Shown in pieces: positions 24,464 through 34,400 of a stretch of 64,000 nucleotides of DNA (its first letter is position 1; every line of letters begins with the position of its first letter). The DNA is from Planctobacterium marinum. GTDB lineage: Bacteria > Pseudomonadota > Gammaproteobacteria > Enterobacterales > Alteromonadaceae. The stretch spans positions 757,590 through 821,589 of the forward strand of contig NZ_JAJEWQ010000002.1 of NCBI RefSeq assembly GCF_020687805.1, written 5' to 3'. The notes beneath the pieces were generated by a model. The model had not been told where the DNA came from. It made no database searches and saw only the letters and a list, made by a program, of their open reading frames with translations. The translations under genes and the position numbers were made by a program.

Positions 24464-27292
24464 ATGACCGATTACAAACATACGCTTAATCTCCCTGATA
24501 CGGAATTTCCGATGCGTGGTAACCTGGCTCAGCGCGAGCCAGTAATGTTAAAAGAATGGACCGAAAAGCAGCTGTATCACAAGATTCGCGCTGCTAAGAA
24601 GGGTAAGACGCCTTTTATTTTGCATGACGGTCCTCCCTATGCGAACGGCAACATTCATATCGGTCATGCCGTAAACAAAATTCTGAAAGACATCATCATT
24701 AAATCGAAAACCCTGTCGGATTTTGATTCGCCTTATGTACCAGGCTGGGATTGCCACGGTCTGCCCATTGAACTGATGGTTGAGAAAAAGGTAGGCAAGC
24801 CAGGTAAAAAAGTCTCGGCTGCTGAGTTTCGTGAAAAGTGCCGCGACTATGCCAATAAACAGGTGGAAGGTCAAAAAACGGATTTTGTGCGCATGGGCGT
24901 GCTGGGTGAGTGGGATAACCCCTATAAAACCATGGATTTTAAATCGGAAGCCGACATTATTCGCGTGTTGGCCAAAATCATCGAAGCTGGCCACCTGGAA
25001 AAAGGCTTTAAGCCAGTGCACTGGTGTACTGATTGTGGCTCCGCTTTAGCCGAGGCCGAAGTTGAGTATCAAAACAAAACATCACCCTCGATTGATGTGG
25101 CTTTTCCGGTAGTGGATGACGCTGCGTTTATTAAGCCGTTTGATTTAGCCGAAGGGCATCAGGGGGAAGGCGCCGTTTCAGTGGTTATCTGGACCACCAC
25201 CCCATGGACCTTACCTGCCAACCAGGCAGTTTGCGTTAGCCCTAAACTGGAATACGAACTGGTTCAGATGGAAAAAGACGGTGTGAAACAGCGTTTACTG
25301 TTGGCCTCTGATCTGGTGAAAGACTGCATGGACCGTTTCGGTGCAGACAATTATCACGCATTGGGTTACTGCAAGGGTGCCAAGCTGGAGAATTTACAGC
25401 TACAACATCCGTTTTACGCGCGTCAGGTGCCGGTCATTTTGGGCGACCACGTCACCACAGATTCCGGTACCGGATGTGTGCACACAGCGCCTGGCCACGG
25501 TGTTGACGATTTTAATGTGGGTAAACACTACGACCTGGATGTGGTTAATCCGGTGGGTGCCAATGGCGTATATGTAGAAGGCACCGAAATCTTTGCCGGC
25601 GAACACGTATTTAAAGCCAACAGCCACGTGGTGGATGTGCTGACTGAGAAAGGCAATCTGTTGCACCATCACGCTTACGAGCACAGCTATCCGCATTGCT
25701 GGCGCCACAAGACACCGATTATATTCCGGGTCACACCTCAGTGGTTTGTTTCCATGGACAAAAATGGTTTGCGTCGCGACTCCTTGTCTGAAATCGCCAA
25801 AACCAAGTGGATCCCTGACTGGGGTCAGGGACGTATCGAAAGCATGGTGGAAGGACGTCCTGACTGGTGTATCTCCCGTCAGCGTACCTGGGGTGTACCC
25901 ATCACACTGTTTATCCACAAAGATTCCGGCGAGTTGCACCCTGACTCTGTCGCGACCATCGAAAAAGTGGCGCTGGAAGTGGAAAAATCCGGTATCCAGG
26001 CCTGGTGGGATATCAAGTCTGAAGAGCTGATTGGTGTCGATGCCGAACAATACATTAAAGTGACAGACACGCTGGATGTCTGGTTTGACTCGGGGGTGAC
26101 ACATTACTTTGTCGTGGATCGTCGCGACGATATCCCGGCCTCTGCTGATTTATATCTGGAAGGTTCTGACCAACATCGCGGCTGGTTTATGTCTTCCCTG
26201 ATGACTGGTGTTGCTGCCAAAGGTCAGGCACCTTATAAGGAAGTACTTACTCACGGTTTTACCGTTGATGAACAAGGCAGAAAGATGTCTAAATCATTGG
26301 GTAATACGGTGTCACCTCAGGATGTCATGAACAAGCTTGGCGCTGATATTCTGCGTTTGTGGGTGGCGTCCACCGATTACACCGGCGAGATTGCCGTATC
26401 GGATCAGATCTTAAAGCGCGCTGCTGACAGCTATCGCCGAATCCGTAATACCGCCCGTTTCTTACTGGCCAATATCAAAGGCTTTGAACCGGCAACAGAT
26501 ATGTTGCAGGCGGAAGAGATGGTGGCGTTGGACCGCTGGATCATCGAACGAGCTAAAACAGTACAAAAAGAAATTCTGGCAGCCTATGAAGAATATGATC
26601 TTATTGTCGTGTCGCAAAAGCTGATGCACTTCTGTTCAGTGGAACTGGGCAGCTTTTATCTGGATATCGTCAAAGACCGTCAATATACCGCGAAAGGTGA
26701 TGGCGTTGCGCGTCGTTCCTGTCAGACGGCACTGTATCATATCGTGGAAGCGCTGGTGCGCTGGATGGCACCTATCATGAGTTTTACGGCTCAGGAAATC
26801 TGGCAAGCTCTGCCTGGCGAAAGAGACGAGTTTGTGCTGACGGATGTCTGGTATCAGGGCTTTGAAAATTACCAGGAGTCTGCTGAGTTTAACAACGCTT
26901 ACTGGCAACAAATCCTGAAAATCAAAGCGGAAGTGAACCGTGCATTGGAACTGGCGAGAAAAGACAAAACCATTGGTAGTTCATTGGAAGCTAAGTTGAC
27001 CTTGCACGTTACTGAAGCGCATTACGCGTCATTAAGTCGCCTGGAAAACGAGCTGCGTTTTGTTCTGATCACCTCATTGGCGGATGTGGTGCAGGTCAGC
27101 GAAAAACCAGAGGGCCTGAATGACAGTGAATTAGAAGGACTTTGGGTGAGTATCGAAGCTGCTCCCGGAACAAAGTGTGCCCGCTGCTGGCATATCCGGG
27201 AAGATGTGGGTAGTCATGAGGCTCATCCGGAGCTGTGTTCTCGCTGTGTTGATAACGTTGAAGGTGATGGTGAAGACAGACATTATGCCTAA
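24464..27292 (+). CDS. ileS: Isoleucyl-tRNA synthetase
   Basis: A 942-residue class I aminoacyl-tRNA synthetase charging tRNA-Ile. The ATP-binding motifs are intact: HIGH at 65-68 (in GNIHIGH) and KMSKS at 607-611. The CP1 editing domain lies between, with the [16 protein letters not shown] stretch. The C-terminal zinc ribbon has CARCWH and CSRC. Length is close to the 938 residues of E. coli IleS. The stop overlaps the lspA start by eight bases, supporting a single transcript. Confidence 0.97.
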   Translation: MTDYKHTLNLPDTEFPMRGNLAQREPVMLKEWTEKQLYHKIRAAKKGKTPFILHDGPPYANGNIHIGHAVNKILKDIIIKSKTLSDFDSPYVPGWDCHGLPIELMVEKKVGKPGKKVSAAEFREKCRDYANKQVEGQKTDFVRMGVLGEWDNPYKTMDFKSEADIIRVLAKIIEAGHLEKGFKPVHWCTDCGSALAEAEVEYQNKTSPSIDVAFPVVDDAAFIKPFDLAEGHQGEGAVSVVIWTTTPWTLPANQAVCVSPKLEYELVQMEKDGVKQRLLLASDLVKDCMDRFGADNYHALGYCKGAKLENLQLQHPFYARQVPVILGDHVTTDSGTGCVHTAPGHGVDDFNVGKHYDLDVVNPVGANGVYVEGTEIFAGEHVFKANSHVVDVLTEKGNLLHHHAYEHSYPHCWRHKTPIIFRVTPQWFVSMDKNGLRRDSLSEIAKTKWIPDWGQGRIESMVEGRPDWCISRQRTWGVPITLFIHKDSGELHPDSVATIEKVALEVEKSGIQAWWDIKSEELIGVDAEQYIKVTDTLDVWFDSGVTHYFVVDRRDDIPASADLYLEGSDQHRGWFMSSLMTGVAAKGQAPYKEVLTHGFTVDEQGRKMSKSLGNTVSPQDVMNKLGADILRLWVASTDYTGEIAVSDQILKRAADSYRRIRNTARFLLANIKGFEPATDMLQAEEMVALDRWIIERAKTVQKEILAAYEEYDLIVVSQKLMHFCSVELGSFYLDIVKDRQYTAKGDGVARRSCQTALYHIVEALVRWMAPIMSFTAQEIWQALPGERDEFVLTDVWYQGFENYQESAEFNNAYWQQILKIKAEVNRALELARKDKTIGSSLEAKLTLHVTEAHYASLSRLENELRFVLITSLADVVQVSEKPEGLNDSELEGLWVSIEAAPGTKCARCWHIREDVGSHEAHPELCSRCVDNVEGDGEDRHYA

Positions 27293-27806
27293 GCTCTTTA
27301 CCGAAACCGGATTGCGCTGGCTATGGGTGGCACTGGTCGCCCTGGCTTTGGATCAATTTACTAAACAGTGGGTGATCCGTGTATTTGATTTGTACGAATC
27401 AGTGCAGGTACTGCCCTTTTTCAATCTGACCTACGTACGTAATTACGGGGCGGCATTCAGTTTTTTAAGTGACGCAGGTGGCTGGCAACGATGGTTTTTT
27501 ACGTTAATTGCACTGGTGGTGAGTTTAGTACTGCTGTGGTGGTTGATACAAAGTAAAAAACAGGAAGTGCTGTTACCGGTAGCCTATGCTTTGATATTGT
27601 CGGGCGCGATTGGCAATGTTGCTGATCGCCTGATTTATGGTTATGTCATCGACTTTTTAGATTTTTATTATCAGCAGTGGCATTACCCGGCGTTTAATAT
27701 TGCCGATAGTGCGATTTTTATCGGCGCAGCTTTGCTGATTTATGATGCCTTTGGCAACAAAGAAAAATCGCAAAACACATCACAAGGTACGTTAAAAAAT
27801 GACTGA
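27285..27806 (+). CDS. lspA: Lipoprotein signal peptidase (signal peptidase II)
   Basis: A 173-residue inner-membrane aspartyl protease that cleaves prolipoprotein signal peptides after lipid attachment. Four membrane helices and the conserved blocks are present: [37 protein letters not shown] and FNIADSAI. The catalytic aspartates are those in NVADR and NIADS. ATG 27285 overlaps ileS by eight bases, as in related operons; upstream starts inside ileS are not credible. It overlaps fkpB downstream by eight bases. Confidence 0.95.
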   Translation: MPKLFTETGLRWLWVALVALALDQFTKQWVIRVFDLYESVQVLPFFNLTYVRNYGAAFSFLSDAGGWQRWFFTLIALVVSLVLLWWLIQSKKQEVLLPVAYALILSGAIGNVADRLIYGYVIDFLDFYYQQWHYPAFNIADSAIFIGAALLIYDAFGNKEKSQNTSQGTLKND

Positions 27807-28239
27807 GCAACAGGTGATTACAGATAACAGTGAAGTCATTTTGCATTTTGATCTGAAACTGGAAGATGGCTCGGCTGCCGACAGTACCAGAGTTAACAAC
27901 AAACCTGCTAAACTGGTGATGGGCGATGGTAGCTTAACGCCTAACTTTGAATCTTGTCTGTTGGGGTTAAAAGCCGGTGATCAAAAAACCTTTACCTTAC
28001 CCCCAGACGACGCCTTTGGCATGCCTAATCCGGATAACATCCATCATATGGATCGCAGTAAGTTTGGTCTGGATACACCGGCAGAAGAGGGCATGATTAT
28101 TGGCTTTACTCAACCCGGTGGCATGGAAGTACCTGGTATTATTCGTTCAGTCGCCGGAGACTCAGTGACCGTGGACTTTAATCATCCATTGGCAGGTGAG
28201 ACCGTGATTTTTTCGGTGGAAATTCTGGAGGTCAGGTAA
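27799..28239 (+). CDS. fkpB: FKBP-type peptidyl-prolyl isomerase, SlpA type
   Basis: A 146-residue short FKBP with the SlpA-type insert-in-flap layout: an N-terminal FKBP part (residues 10-65, ending GDQKTFTLPPDDAFG), an inserted chaperone flap (70-125) and the FKBP C-terminal strand. E. coli FkpB is 149 residues. It assists folding in the cytoplasm and is always found between lspA and ispH in this lineage. It overlaps lspA, and ispH starts at the next base after its stop. Confidence 0.93.
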   Translation: MTEQQVITDNSEVILHFDLKLEDGSAADSTRVNNKPAKLVMGDGSLTPNFESCLLGLKAGDQKTFTLPPDDAFGMPNPDNIHHMDRSKFGLDTPAEEGMIIGFTQPGGMEVPGIIRSVAGDSVTVDFNHPLAGETVIFSVEILEVR

Positions 28240-29181
28240 ATGCAAATCAAATTAGCTAATCCTCGGGGTTTTTGCGCCGGTGTTGACCGGGCGATAACGA
28301 TAGTGGATAGGGCCCTGGAATTGTTTGAACCACCTATTTATGTGCGCCACGAAGTGGTTCACAACAAGTATGTGGTAAACAGTCTTCGCCAGCGTGGGGC
28401 GGTATTCGTGGATGAGTTGCATGAAGTACCGGATGATTGCATTGTGATTTTTTCCGCCCATGGCGTCTCACAACAAGTCAGACAAGAAGCAAACTCCCGA
28501 GGTCTGAAAGTATTTGATGCCACCTGTCCATTAGTGACGAAAGTACATCTGGAAGTCAGCCGGGCCAGTAAAAAGGGCACTGAATGTATACTGATTGGCC
28601 ACCAGGGACACCCGGAGGTAGAGGGCACCATGGGCCAGTATGATAACCCGGAAGGCGGCATCTATCTGGTAGAGTCTGCCAAAGATGTGGCCAGTCTCAA
28701 GGTTAAAGATGAAGCAAATCTGTACTATTGTAGCCAGACGACCTTATCAGTAGACGATACTGCCGATGTGATAGATGCCCTGCGTGCCCGGTTTCCGAAA
28801 ATTCATGGTCCGCGTAAAGATGACATTTGTTATGCTACGCAGAACCGTCAGGATGCGGTGAGAGAGTTAGCCAAAGACTGTGATTTGTTGCTGGTGGTGG
28901 GGGCTAAGAACAGCTCTAATTCTAACCGGCTGCGGGAATTGTCAGAAAAAATGGGCACCAAAGCCTTCTTAATTGATGATGCCGACGCTTTGCAGGAAGA
29001 TTGGTTAAAAACCGCCTCCAACGTGGGAGTTACCGCGGGAGCCTCTGCGCCGGAGGTTTTGGTGCAGGGTGTCATTGAAAAAATCAAATCCTTAAGTTCC
29101 GCTTCTGTCACAGAAGTTTCCGGGCGGGAGGAAAATATTCAGTTTGCAGTACCCAAAGAACTGCAAATAAAACAGCTGTAA
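28240..29181 (+). CDS. ispH: 4-hydroxy-3-methylbut-2-enyl diphosphate reductase
   Basis: A 313-residue iron-sulfur enzyme of the last step of the MEP isoprenoid pathway, making IPP and DMAPP. The three [4Fe-4S] cysteines are at 12, 96 and 197, the same numbers as in E. coli, within [20 protein letters not shown] and [10 protein letters not shown]. The conserved TxS/ExxH segments ([13 protein letters not shown]) are also intact. It is the last gene of the ribF operon; a weak GAGCGG/CCGCTC hairpin follows at about 29208. Confidence 0.97.
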   Translation: MQIKLANPRGFCAGVDRAITIVDRALELFEPPIYVRHEVVHNKYVVNSLRQRGAVFVDELHEVPDDCIVIFSAHGVSQQVRQEANSRGLKVFDATCPLVTKVHLEVSRASKKGTECILIGHQGHPEVEGTMGQYDNPEGGIYLVESAKDVASLKVKDEANLYYCSQTTLSVDDTADVIDALRARFPKIHGPRKDDICYATQNRQDAVRELAKDCDLLLVVGAKNSSNSNRLRELSEKMGTKAFLIDDADALQEDWLKTASNVGVTAGASAPEVLVQGVIEKIKSLSSASVTEVSGREENIQFAVPKELQIKQL

Positions 29182-29398
29182 CAAACTCTTCAGACTCTTC
29201 TTTCCAGGAGCGGTGTATGCCGCTCTGAATCGTTCAAATTCTAATCCATTACTGATAAATAGCTCACAAAAACAAGTGTTTCTTGTGGTTGAGGTGATTT
29301 TCTTGTGCTTTATTTATCATGGGGCAATAAACCTGAATTGATTTGGCGGTCAGCCCCGGCAAGGTTAACAACCAGGTCAGCAAAGTGATGACGATTAA

Positions 29399-30028
29399 AT
29401 GAGAATGATTGAGTGTAGTAAGTCAAACCAGACAGGGGTCGGCATGGTGGAAGTGCTGGTCACGGTTTTTGTGCTGGCGATTGGCTTGTTGGGCATCGCC
29501 TCGCTGCAGTTTATTGGAACGTTTGCCAACAGTGATGCGCTGAACCGTTCTCAGGCTGTATTAATTACCCAACAACTGGCAGAGCGGTTGCGGGCAAACA
29601 GTAATATGTCGACGGTCAGCAACGGATTGGTGGTGGACGATACTTACTTTGAAGAAGAGATTTACAACTTCAATAATCTGTCCTGTTTACTGGAAGATAC
29701 CTCTGAGTTTGATTGTTTTTGTTTGTCCATCCCGGACGCTATTCCCAACTGTAATGAAGACCAATGCAATGGCGCTGAATTTGCTCAGTTTGATGGTTAT
29801 GAAATGAGTTGTGCCAGCGAGTCCAGCAATCCCAATATGGCGCTTGAACTCAGTTGTGAAGACAATGATGTCCTCGATGACGAAGCCTGTAGTGCCGGCT
29901 CCAGGCACAGCATTATACTGAAGTGGCCGGTACAAAACTGGTTGAATAAAGAAAGAAACACTAATGCGGACTGTAATGATGGCGAAAGCAGCAACTTTGA
30001 TTGTGTGGTACTGGATTTGACCTTATGA
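29399..30028 (+). CDS. pilV: Type IV pilus minor pilin / pilin-like protein PilV
   Basis: A 209-residue minor pilin. The leader ends in QTG and the mature N-terminus VGMVEVLVTVFVLAIG has Glu at +5, as PilD prepilin peptidase requires. The remainder is acidic with several cysteines. Minor pilins prime assembly of type IV pili at the inner membrane. The first gene of the pilV-pilW-pilX-pilY1-pilE operon, it overlaps pilW by four bases (ATGA). The gene order next to ispH is the same neighbourhood seen in Pseudomonas. No clear Shine-Dalgarno sequence precedes the ATG. Confidence 0.88.
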   Translation: MRMIECSKSNQTGVGMVEVLVTVFVLAIGLLGIASLQFIGTFANSDALNRSQAVLITQQLAERLRANSNMSTVSNGLVVDDTYFEEEIYNFNNLSCLLEDTSEFDCFCLSIPDAIPNCNEDQCNGAEFAQFDGYEMSCASESSNPNMALELSCEDNDVLDDEACSAGSRHSIILKWPVQNWLNKERNTNADCNDGESSNFDCVVLDLTL

Positions 30029-30897
30029 GAGCCGTGTTTAGCCGCGCACAATCTGGTTTTTCCCTGGTGGAAGTGATGATTTCTTTGACCGTCGGATTGA
30101 TTCTGACGGCAGGTGTGATCCAGATTGTAGTGAGCAGTCAGGTCACCGAGGGACTAAATAGGGCAATGGCGGAAGCGCAGGAGAATGGCCGCTATATCAT
30201 GGGGCGATTGCGTAATGAACTGATCACTACAGGCCGATATGACACGCTCGATCCCGATTTAGATACCAGTGTTGATGTTGTGGAAGAAGCCGCTTTTTTG
30301 CAAAACCGGCCGGTGGTTTTAGCCGGTGATTTTAGCAATCGTGAAAGTCTGGGGTCTGTCCAGGGGAGCAGCGGTGGTAACGATACGCTGGTGATAGCAA
30401 AACAAGGATTGCGCGATTGTCGCGGGTATAAACTGGGATACGCAACAGATGCTGAATTTTTTGTGGTCAATGAGTATTTTGTCGAGGATGGCACCCTTAA
30501 GTGCAGAGGATTTGACGGACGGGTATTGCGTGGCCAGAAAGTGGCTTCGGGTAACAATGGCGATGCGGCCTTCACCTTACTGGATAACGTATTGAGTTTT
30601 CAGGTGGTGTATGGCATCAGCGCAAGCCCGGCAAATGGGGACGTTACAGGACAACCTTTGTCTTATATTACTGCAGACCAGCTGGATGCTCAGCGCACCG
30701 CCGGTGCTAATGTGGTTTCGTTGCGAATTGCCATCGTGGTTGAAGGGCAAGGCGACGTTAAGATTGATACTCCACCCACCTTTAAATTGTTAAACGAAGC
30801 ATCTTTTACGCCCTCAGACCATGGCCTGTACAAGAAGTTTGAGGCGACGATTTCGTTGCGCAATATGAAGCATTATGTGAGGAATCGAAAAGCATGA
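30025..30897 (+). CDS. pilW: Type IV pilus minor pilin PilW
   Basis: A 290-residue minor pilin with prepilin leader RAQSG and mature start FSLVEVMISLTVGLIL (Glu at +5). The long C-terminal globular region contains the LRNELITTGRYDT-type segment typical of PilW proteins. It starts within the pilV stop (ATGA) and its own stop overlaps the pilX start, so translation is coupled along the operon. The frame extends upstream to 30001 without a start signal. Confidence 0.9.
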   Translation: MRAVFSRAQSGFSLVEVMISLTVGLILTAGVIQIVVSSQVTEGLNRAMAEAQENGRYIMGRLRNELITTGRYDTLDPDLDTSVDVVEEAAFLQNRPVVLAGDFSNRESLGSVQGSSGGNDTLVIAKQGLRDCRGYKLGYATDAEFFVVNEYFVEDGTLKCRGFDGRVLRGQKVASGNNGDAAFTLLDNVLSFQVVYGISASPANGDVTGQPLSYITADQLDAQRTAGANVVSLRIAIVVEGQGDVKIDTPPTFKLLNEASFTPSDHGLYKKFEATISLRNMKHYVRNRKA

Positions 30898-31370
30898 ATA
30901 ACGCCGTTGGCAAACATCGCGGAGTGGCATTAGTGATCGCCCTGGTAATGCTGGTAAGCCTGACAATACTGGGGGTTACCGCCGTTACCAGCAGCCTGTT
31001 GCAAAGTAAAATGGCTGTCTCCATGGAATCGCAAAATATGGCGTTTGATGCGGCTGAGGCCGCCATCGCTGGCGTCGCTTTTGAATCTGAAGATGCCGTG
31101 TTATTGGGGGAAGATGTATTAACCGATCCAATTTCACAGGCACGACAAGGCACTGAATTTGATCCGGATGCTACCGATTTGAGTTGTTTTGACAATGAAA
31201 ACTGGACCAACCGAATATTAACGGCAGACGGACTCACCGAAGGGGCGAATCACACCGCTTCGGGTAATTATAAGTCTTCCCCGGCAGTAGAAAGCTGGTC
31301 CAGAACCGCCTTTGTAACAGAACAATCCTGTCTGGGTTCCAGTAATGTTCAGGGGGGGAGGCAACATTAG
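30894..31370 (+). pseudogene. pilX: Type IV pilus minor pilin PilX, frame interrupted at a G7 tract
   Basis: The N-terminus (MNNAVGKHRGVALVIALVMLVSLTI, shown in part) is the PilX type, with the AAEAAIAG segment at about residue 60. As written, the frame ends at residue 158 just after a G7 tract (31352-31358). Removing one G restores a frame running to TAG 31471-31473. The restored tail includes ISCHVFIIRGCGQLSGARYA and looks like a pilin C-terminus. The repaired protein would be 192 residues, a normal PilX length, and would end 12 bases before pilY1, whose ribosome-binding site GGAG follows at once. So the gap before pilY1 is really the out-of-frame end of pilX. This may be a slippage-switched gene, a mutation or a homopolymer error. 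Confidence 0.8.
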
Positions 31371-31485
31371 TTGCCATGTATTTATTATTCGCGGATGTGG
31401 ACAACTGAGCGGGGCAAGGTATGCGGTTGCCAACACTCAGATGGCCTCCACCTTCGCACCGGCAACTGAATAGTGGAGCTGTATT

Positions 31486-34400
31486 ATGACTATTCGAAAT
31501 TCTAAATGGTTTGCGTTTATTGGCTCAGCGATGTTGTCGCTATGTATTGGCTTTACAGCCTATTCCGACGATTTGGAAATCTACCTCGGAGTCGCTGATT
31601 CCCAGGTCACCTATAATCCAAACGTGTTGTTTATTATGGACACGTCCGGCAGCATGACAAGCAAGGATGGGGGCAGTGAAACCCGCATGCTGAGAGTGCA
31701 AAATGCACTGAGTGAAGTGCTCTCCTCTTCAACTAATGTCAATGCTGGCCTGATGCGCTTTTCTGACTGGGGTGGGCCGGTGCTTTATCCCATCAGAGAT
31801 CTGGATGAGAGTGTCGAACCTGAATTGATATATAGCGTGCAAAGCTCCGGCGACGATGGCTACCAGTTCAATGGCTGGACAGATAGCACGGACGACAAGG
31901 TAAAACTGTCTGTCGGGACGGGAGATACCTTATCCGGTTTTCGCTTTACAGAAGTGCAATTACCGCAAGGCGCCACCATTACCTCTGCATATTTGAGTTT
32001 TACATCCGATGGCTATGATACCGAAACCACCGAATTTGAGATCAAAGGCGAATTAATCGCAGATTCACCGGCCATCCAGTCAGCTTCCAATAATTTATCG
32101 GATCGCACCCAAACCGCAGCCAGTGTTAGCTGGAACTTAGATAATGAATTCCCGGTGTCTGGGGAATCTGTTGATACCCCGGACATTACTTCTGTGATTC
32201 AGGAAATTGTAAACCAGGCAAGCTGGTGTGGTGGCAATGCACTGACCTTACTAATCGAAGGTACCAGTGCCGATGCGGGTAGTGCCCGGGATGTGGTTTC
32301 AGCCGATGAAGGGGATGGAACGGGCGCACAACTGATTATTGAATATGATTCTGATTCGGCAACCGGGTGCGTTGCCGGCTCATTGACCTACCAAATTCAG
32401 TCACAATCAGAAAATGCTGAAGAAGCAACTAACGGTTATCAGTCTACCGGAAGCGAATTAACCTTTAGTGCCAGCAGTAACAATTATATCGGCCTGAGAT
32501 TCAATGAAGTGGCAATTCCTCAGGGAGCCACCATCACCAATGCCTATTTAAACTTTACCGCTTATCGCAATCGCTCGACCAATGGCTCCGGATTTACCAT
32601 TAGTGCCGCCAATGAAGCGAACCCTGATGATTTTAGTAGTTATCCGCGTCATTTATTGCGAGATAAGTCAAAAACTACGGGTGTCAGTTGGAGCAATATT
32701 TCCAATTGGAGTAAAAACAGCACCTATCAGTCACCTGATATATCGTCTGTGGTGCAACAGGTGGTGGATCGCGGGGATTGGTCCTCGGGTAACAATATGA
32801 TGCTCATTATGTCCAATATCTCCGGCAATCGGGGGGCCTATACCTATTCAGGCAAACCTTCAGGTGCACCGCAACTGGTTATTGAGTTTCAGGGCAATGC
32901 CGAACCCGGGTCGGCGGCGACAGTGCGCTCTCATTTATTAAACAAGGTGAGTGAGCTATCGGCCAATGGCTACACCCCAATAGTGGACACACTGTACGAA
33001 GCGGCTAACTATTATGGTGGACTGGATGTGTATTATGGCCTGGCCAGAGGTACATCCGGCGTCAGCAGTTCGGTGAGAAGAAGCACCAGGGTAAGTCACC
33101 GGTTATCCTATACCGGATCTGACTCGGTAAAACCTTATGGCTGCCCGGAAGACGATTTATCCGATTCTGATTGTATAAACGAATACATTCCGGATGATGC
33201 AACTTACATTTCGCCGGTTACAGATCTGCAATGCCAGACCAATAACCACATAGTTTTGCTGTCTGATGGTGAAGCAAATAATAATCATAGTGAAGACGAA
33301 ATTGAGGCCCTGTTAGGCATCAATTGTTCAGGTAGCGGTGGCGAAAAGTGCGGTTTAGATTTGGTTCGCAATATCAGCGACTCTTCTGACTCTGTTATCA
33401 ATACTAAAGTCACCACACACACGATTGGTTTTGCTGCTAATGCCACAGCTAATAGTTTTTTAAATCAATTGGCGGTGCAAAGTGGCGGTGGGTTTTACAC
33501 GGCAGATAACTCTGATGATCTGGTGACGGCGTTTCAGACAATTATAAAATCAGTGAAAGATGTTAATGCCACCTTCGTCTCCCCTGGGGTCGCAGTGAAT
33601 CAGCTAAACCGACTGACTCATAAAGACGAACTCTACTTTGCATTGTTTAAACCTTCCGAAGGTACGCTCTGGCCTGGAAACCTGAAAAAATACCGTCTCA
33701 GTGGTGATACCGTCTACGACAGCAATGGCGCTGTCGCGATTGATGAAGGTTCGGGCTTTTTTGACGAAAATGCACAGAGTTATTGGTCCACTACGGTTGA
33801 TGGCAATGATGTACGTCAGGGGGGCGCGGCCAGTGCCCTTGATTTGGTGAGAAATGTCTACTTCTTTGAAGGGACTGGCAGCATTATCAGTACCACAAAT
33901 CGTTTGCACGAAGATAACAGCAGTATCACCACGGCAAATCTGGCGATTGAATCCGAAGCTGACCCGGAAGGCCTGCGTGACATTGTATTGCAATGGGCCA
34001 GAGGCGTCGATTTAAAAGACGAGGATGGCGATGGTTCTACTTCAGACTCTCGTCAGCAAATGGGAGATCCGATTCATTCACAACCGGTTATCGTCAATTA
34101 CAGTGCCACTGACAGTGCTGTATTTGTTGCCACTAATCACGGCTTTTTACACTCTTTTGATCCGGACACCGGGGAGCAAAATTTTGCAGTTATCCCCAAA
34201 GAACTGCTGGCAAACTTGCATGATATCTATGAAGACGCTTCCAGCTATACCCACATTTACGGATTAGACGGTGATATGGTGACAAGAACCGTCAATAGTT
34301 CCACTACTTATTTGTATGTTGGTATGCGTCGGGGCGGCAATAACTACTACGCTTTTGATGTATCCAGTAAAAATGCGCCTTCATTAGTGTTCAAGATTGA

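Noticed and set aside
25400-26104. 234-residue minus-strand ORF inside ileS
   Set aside because: A shadow ORF of a highly conserved essential gene with no start signal and no family resemblance.
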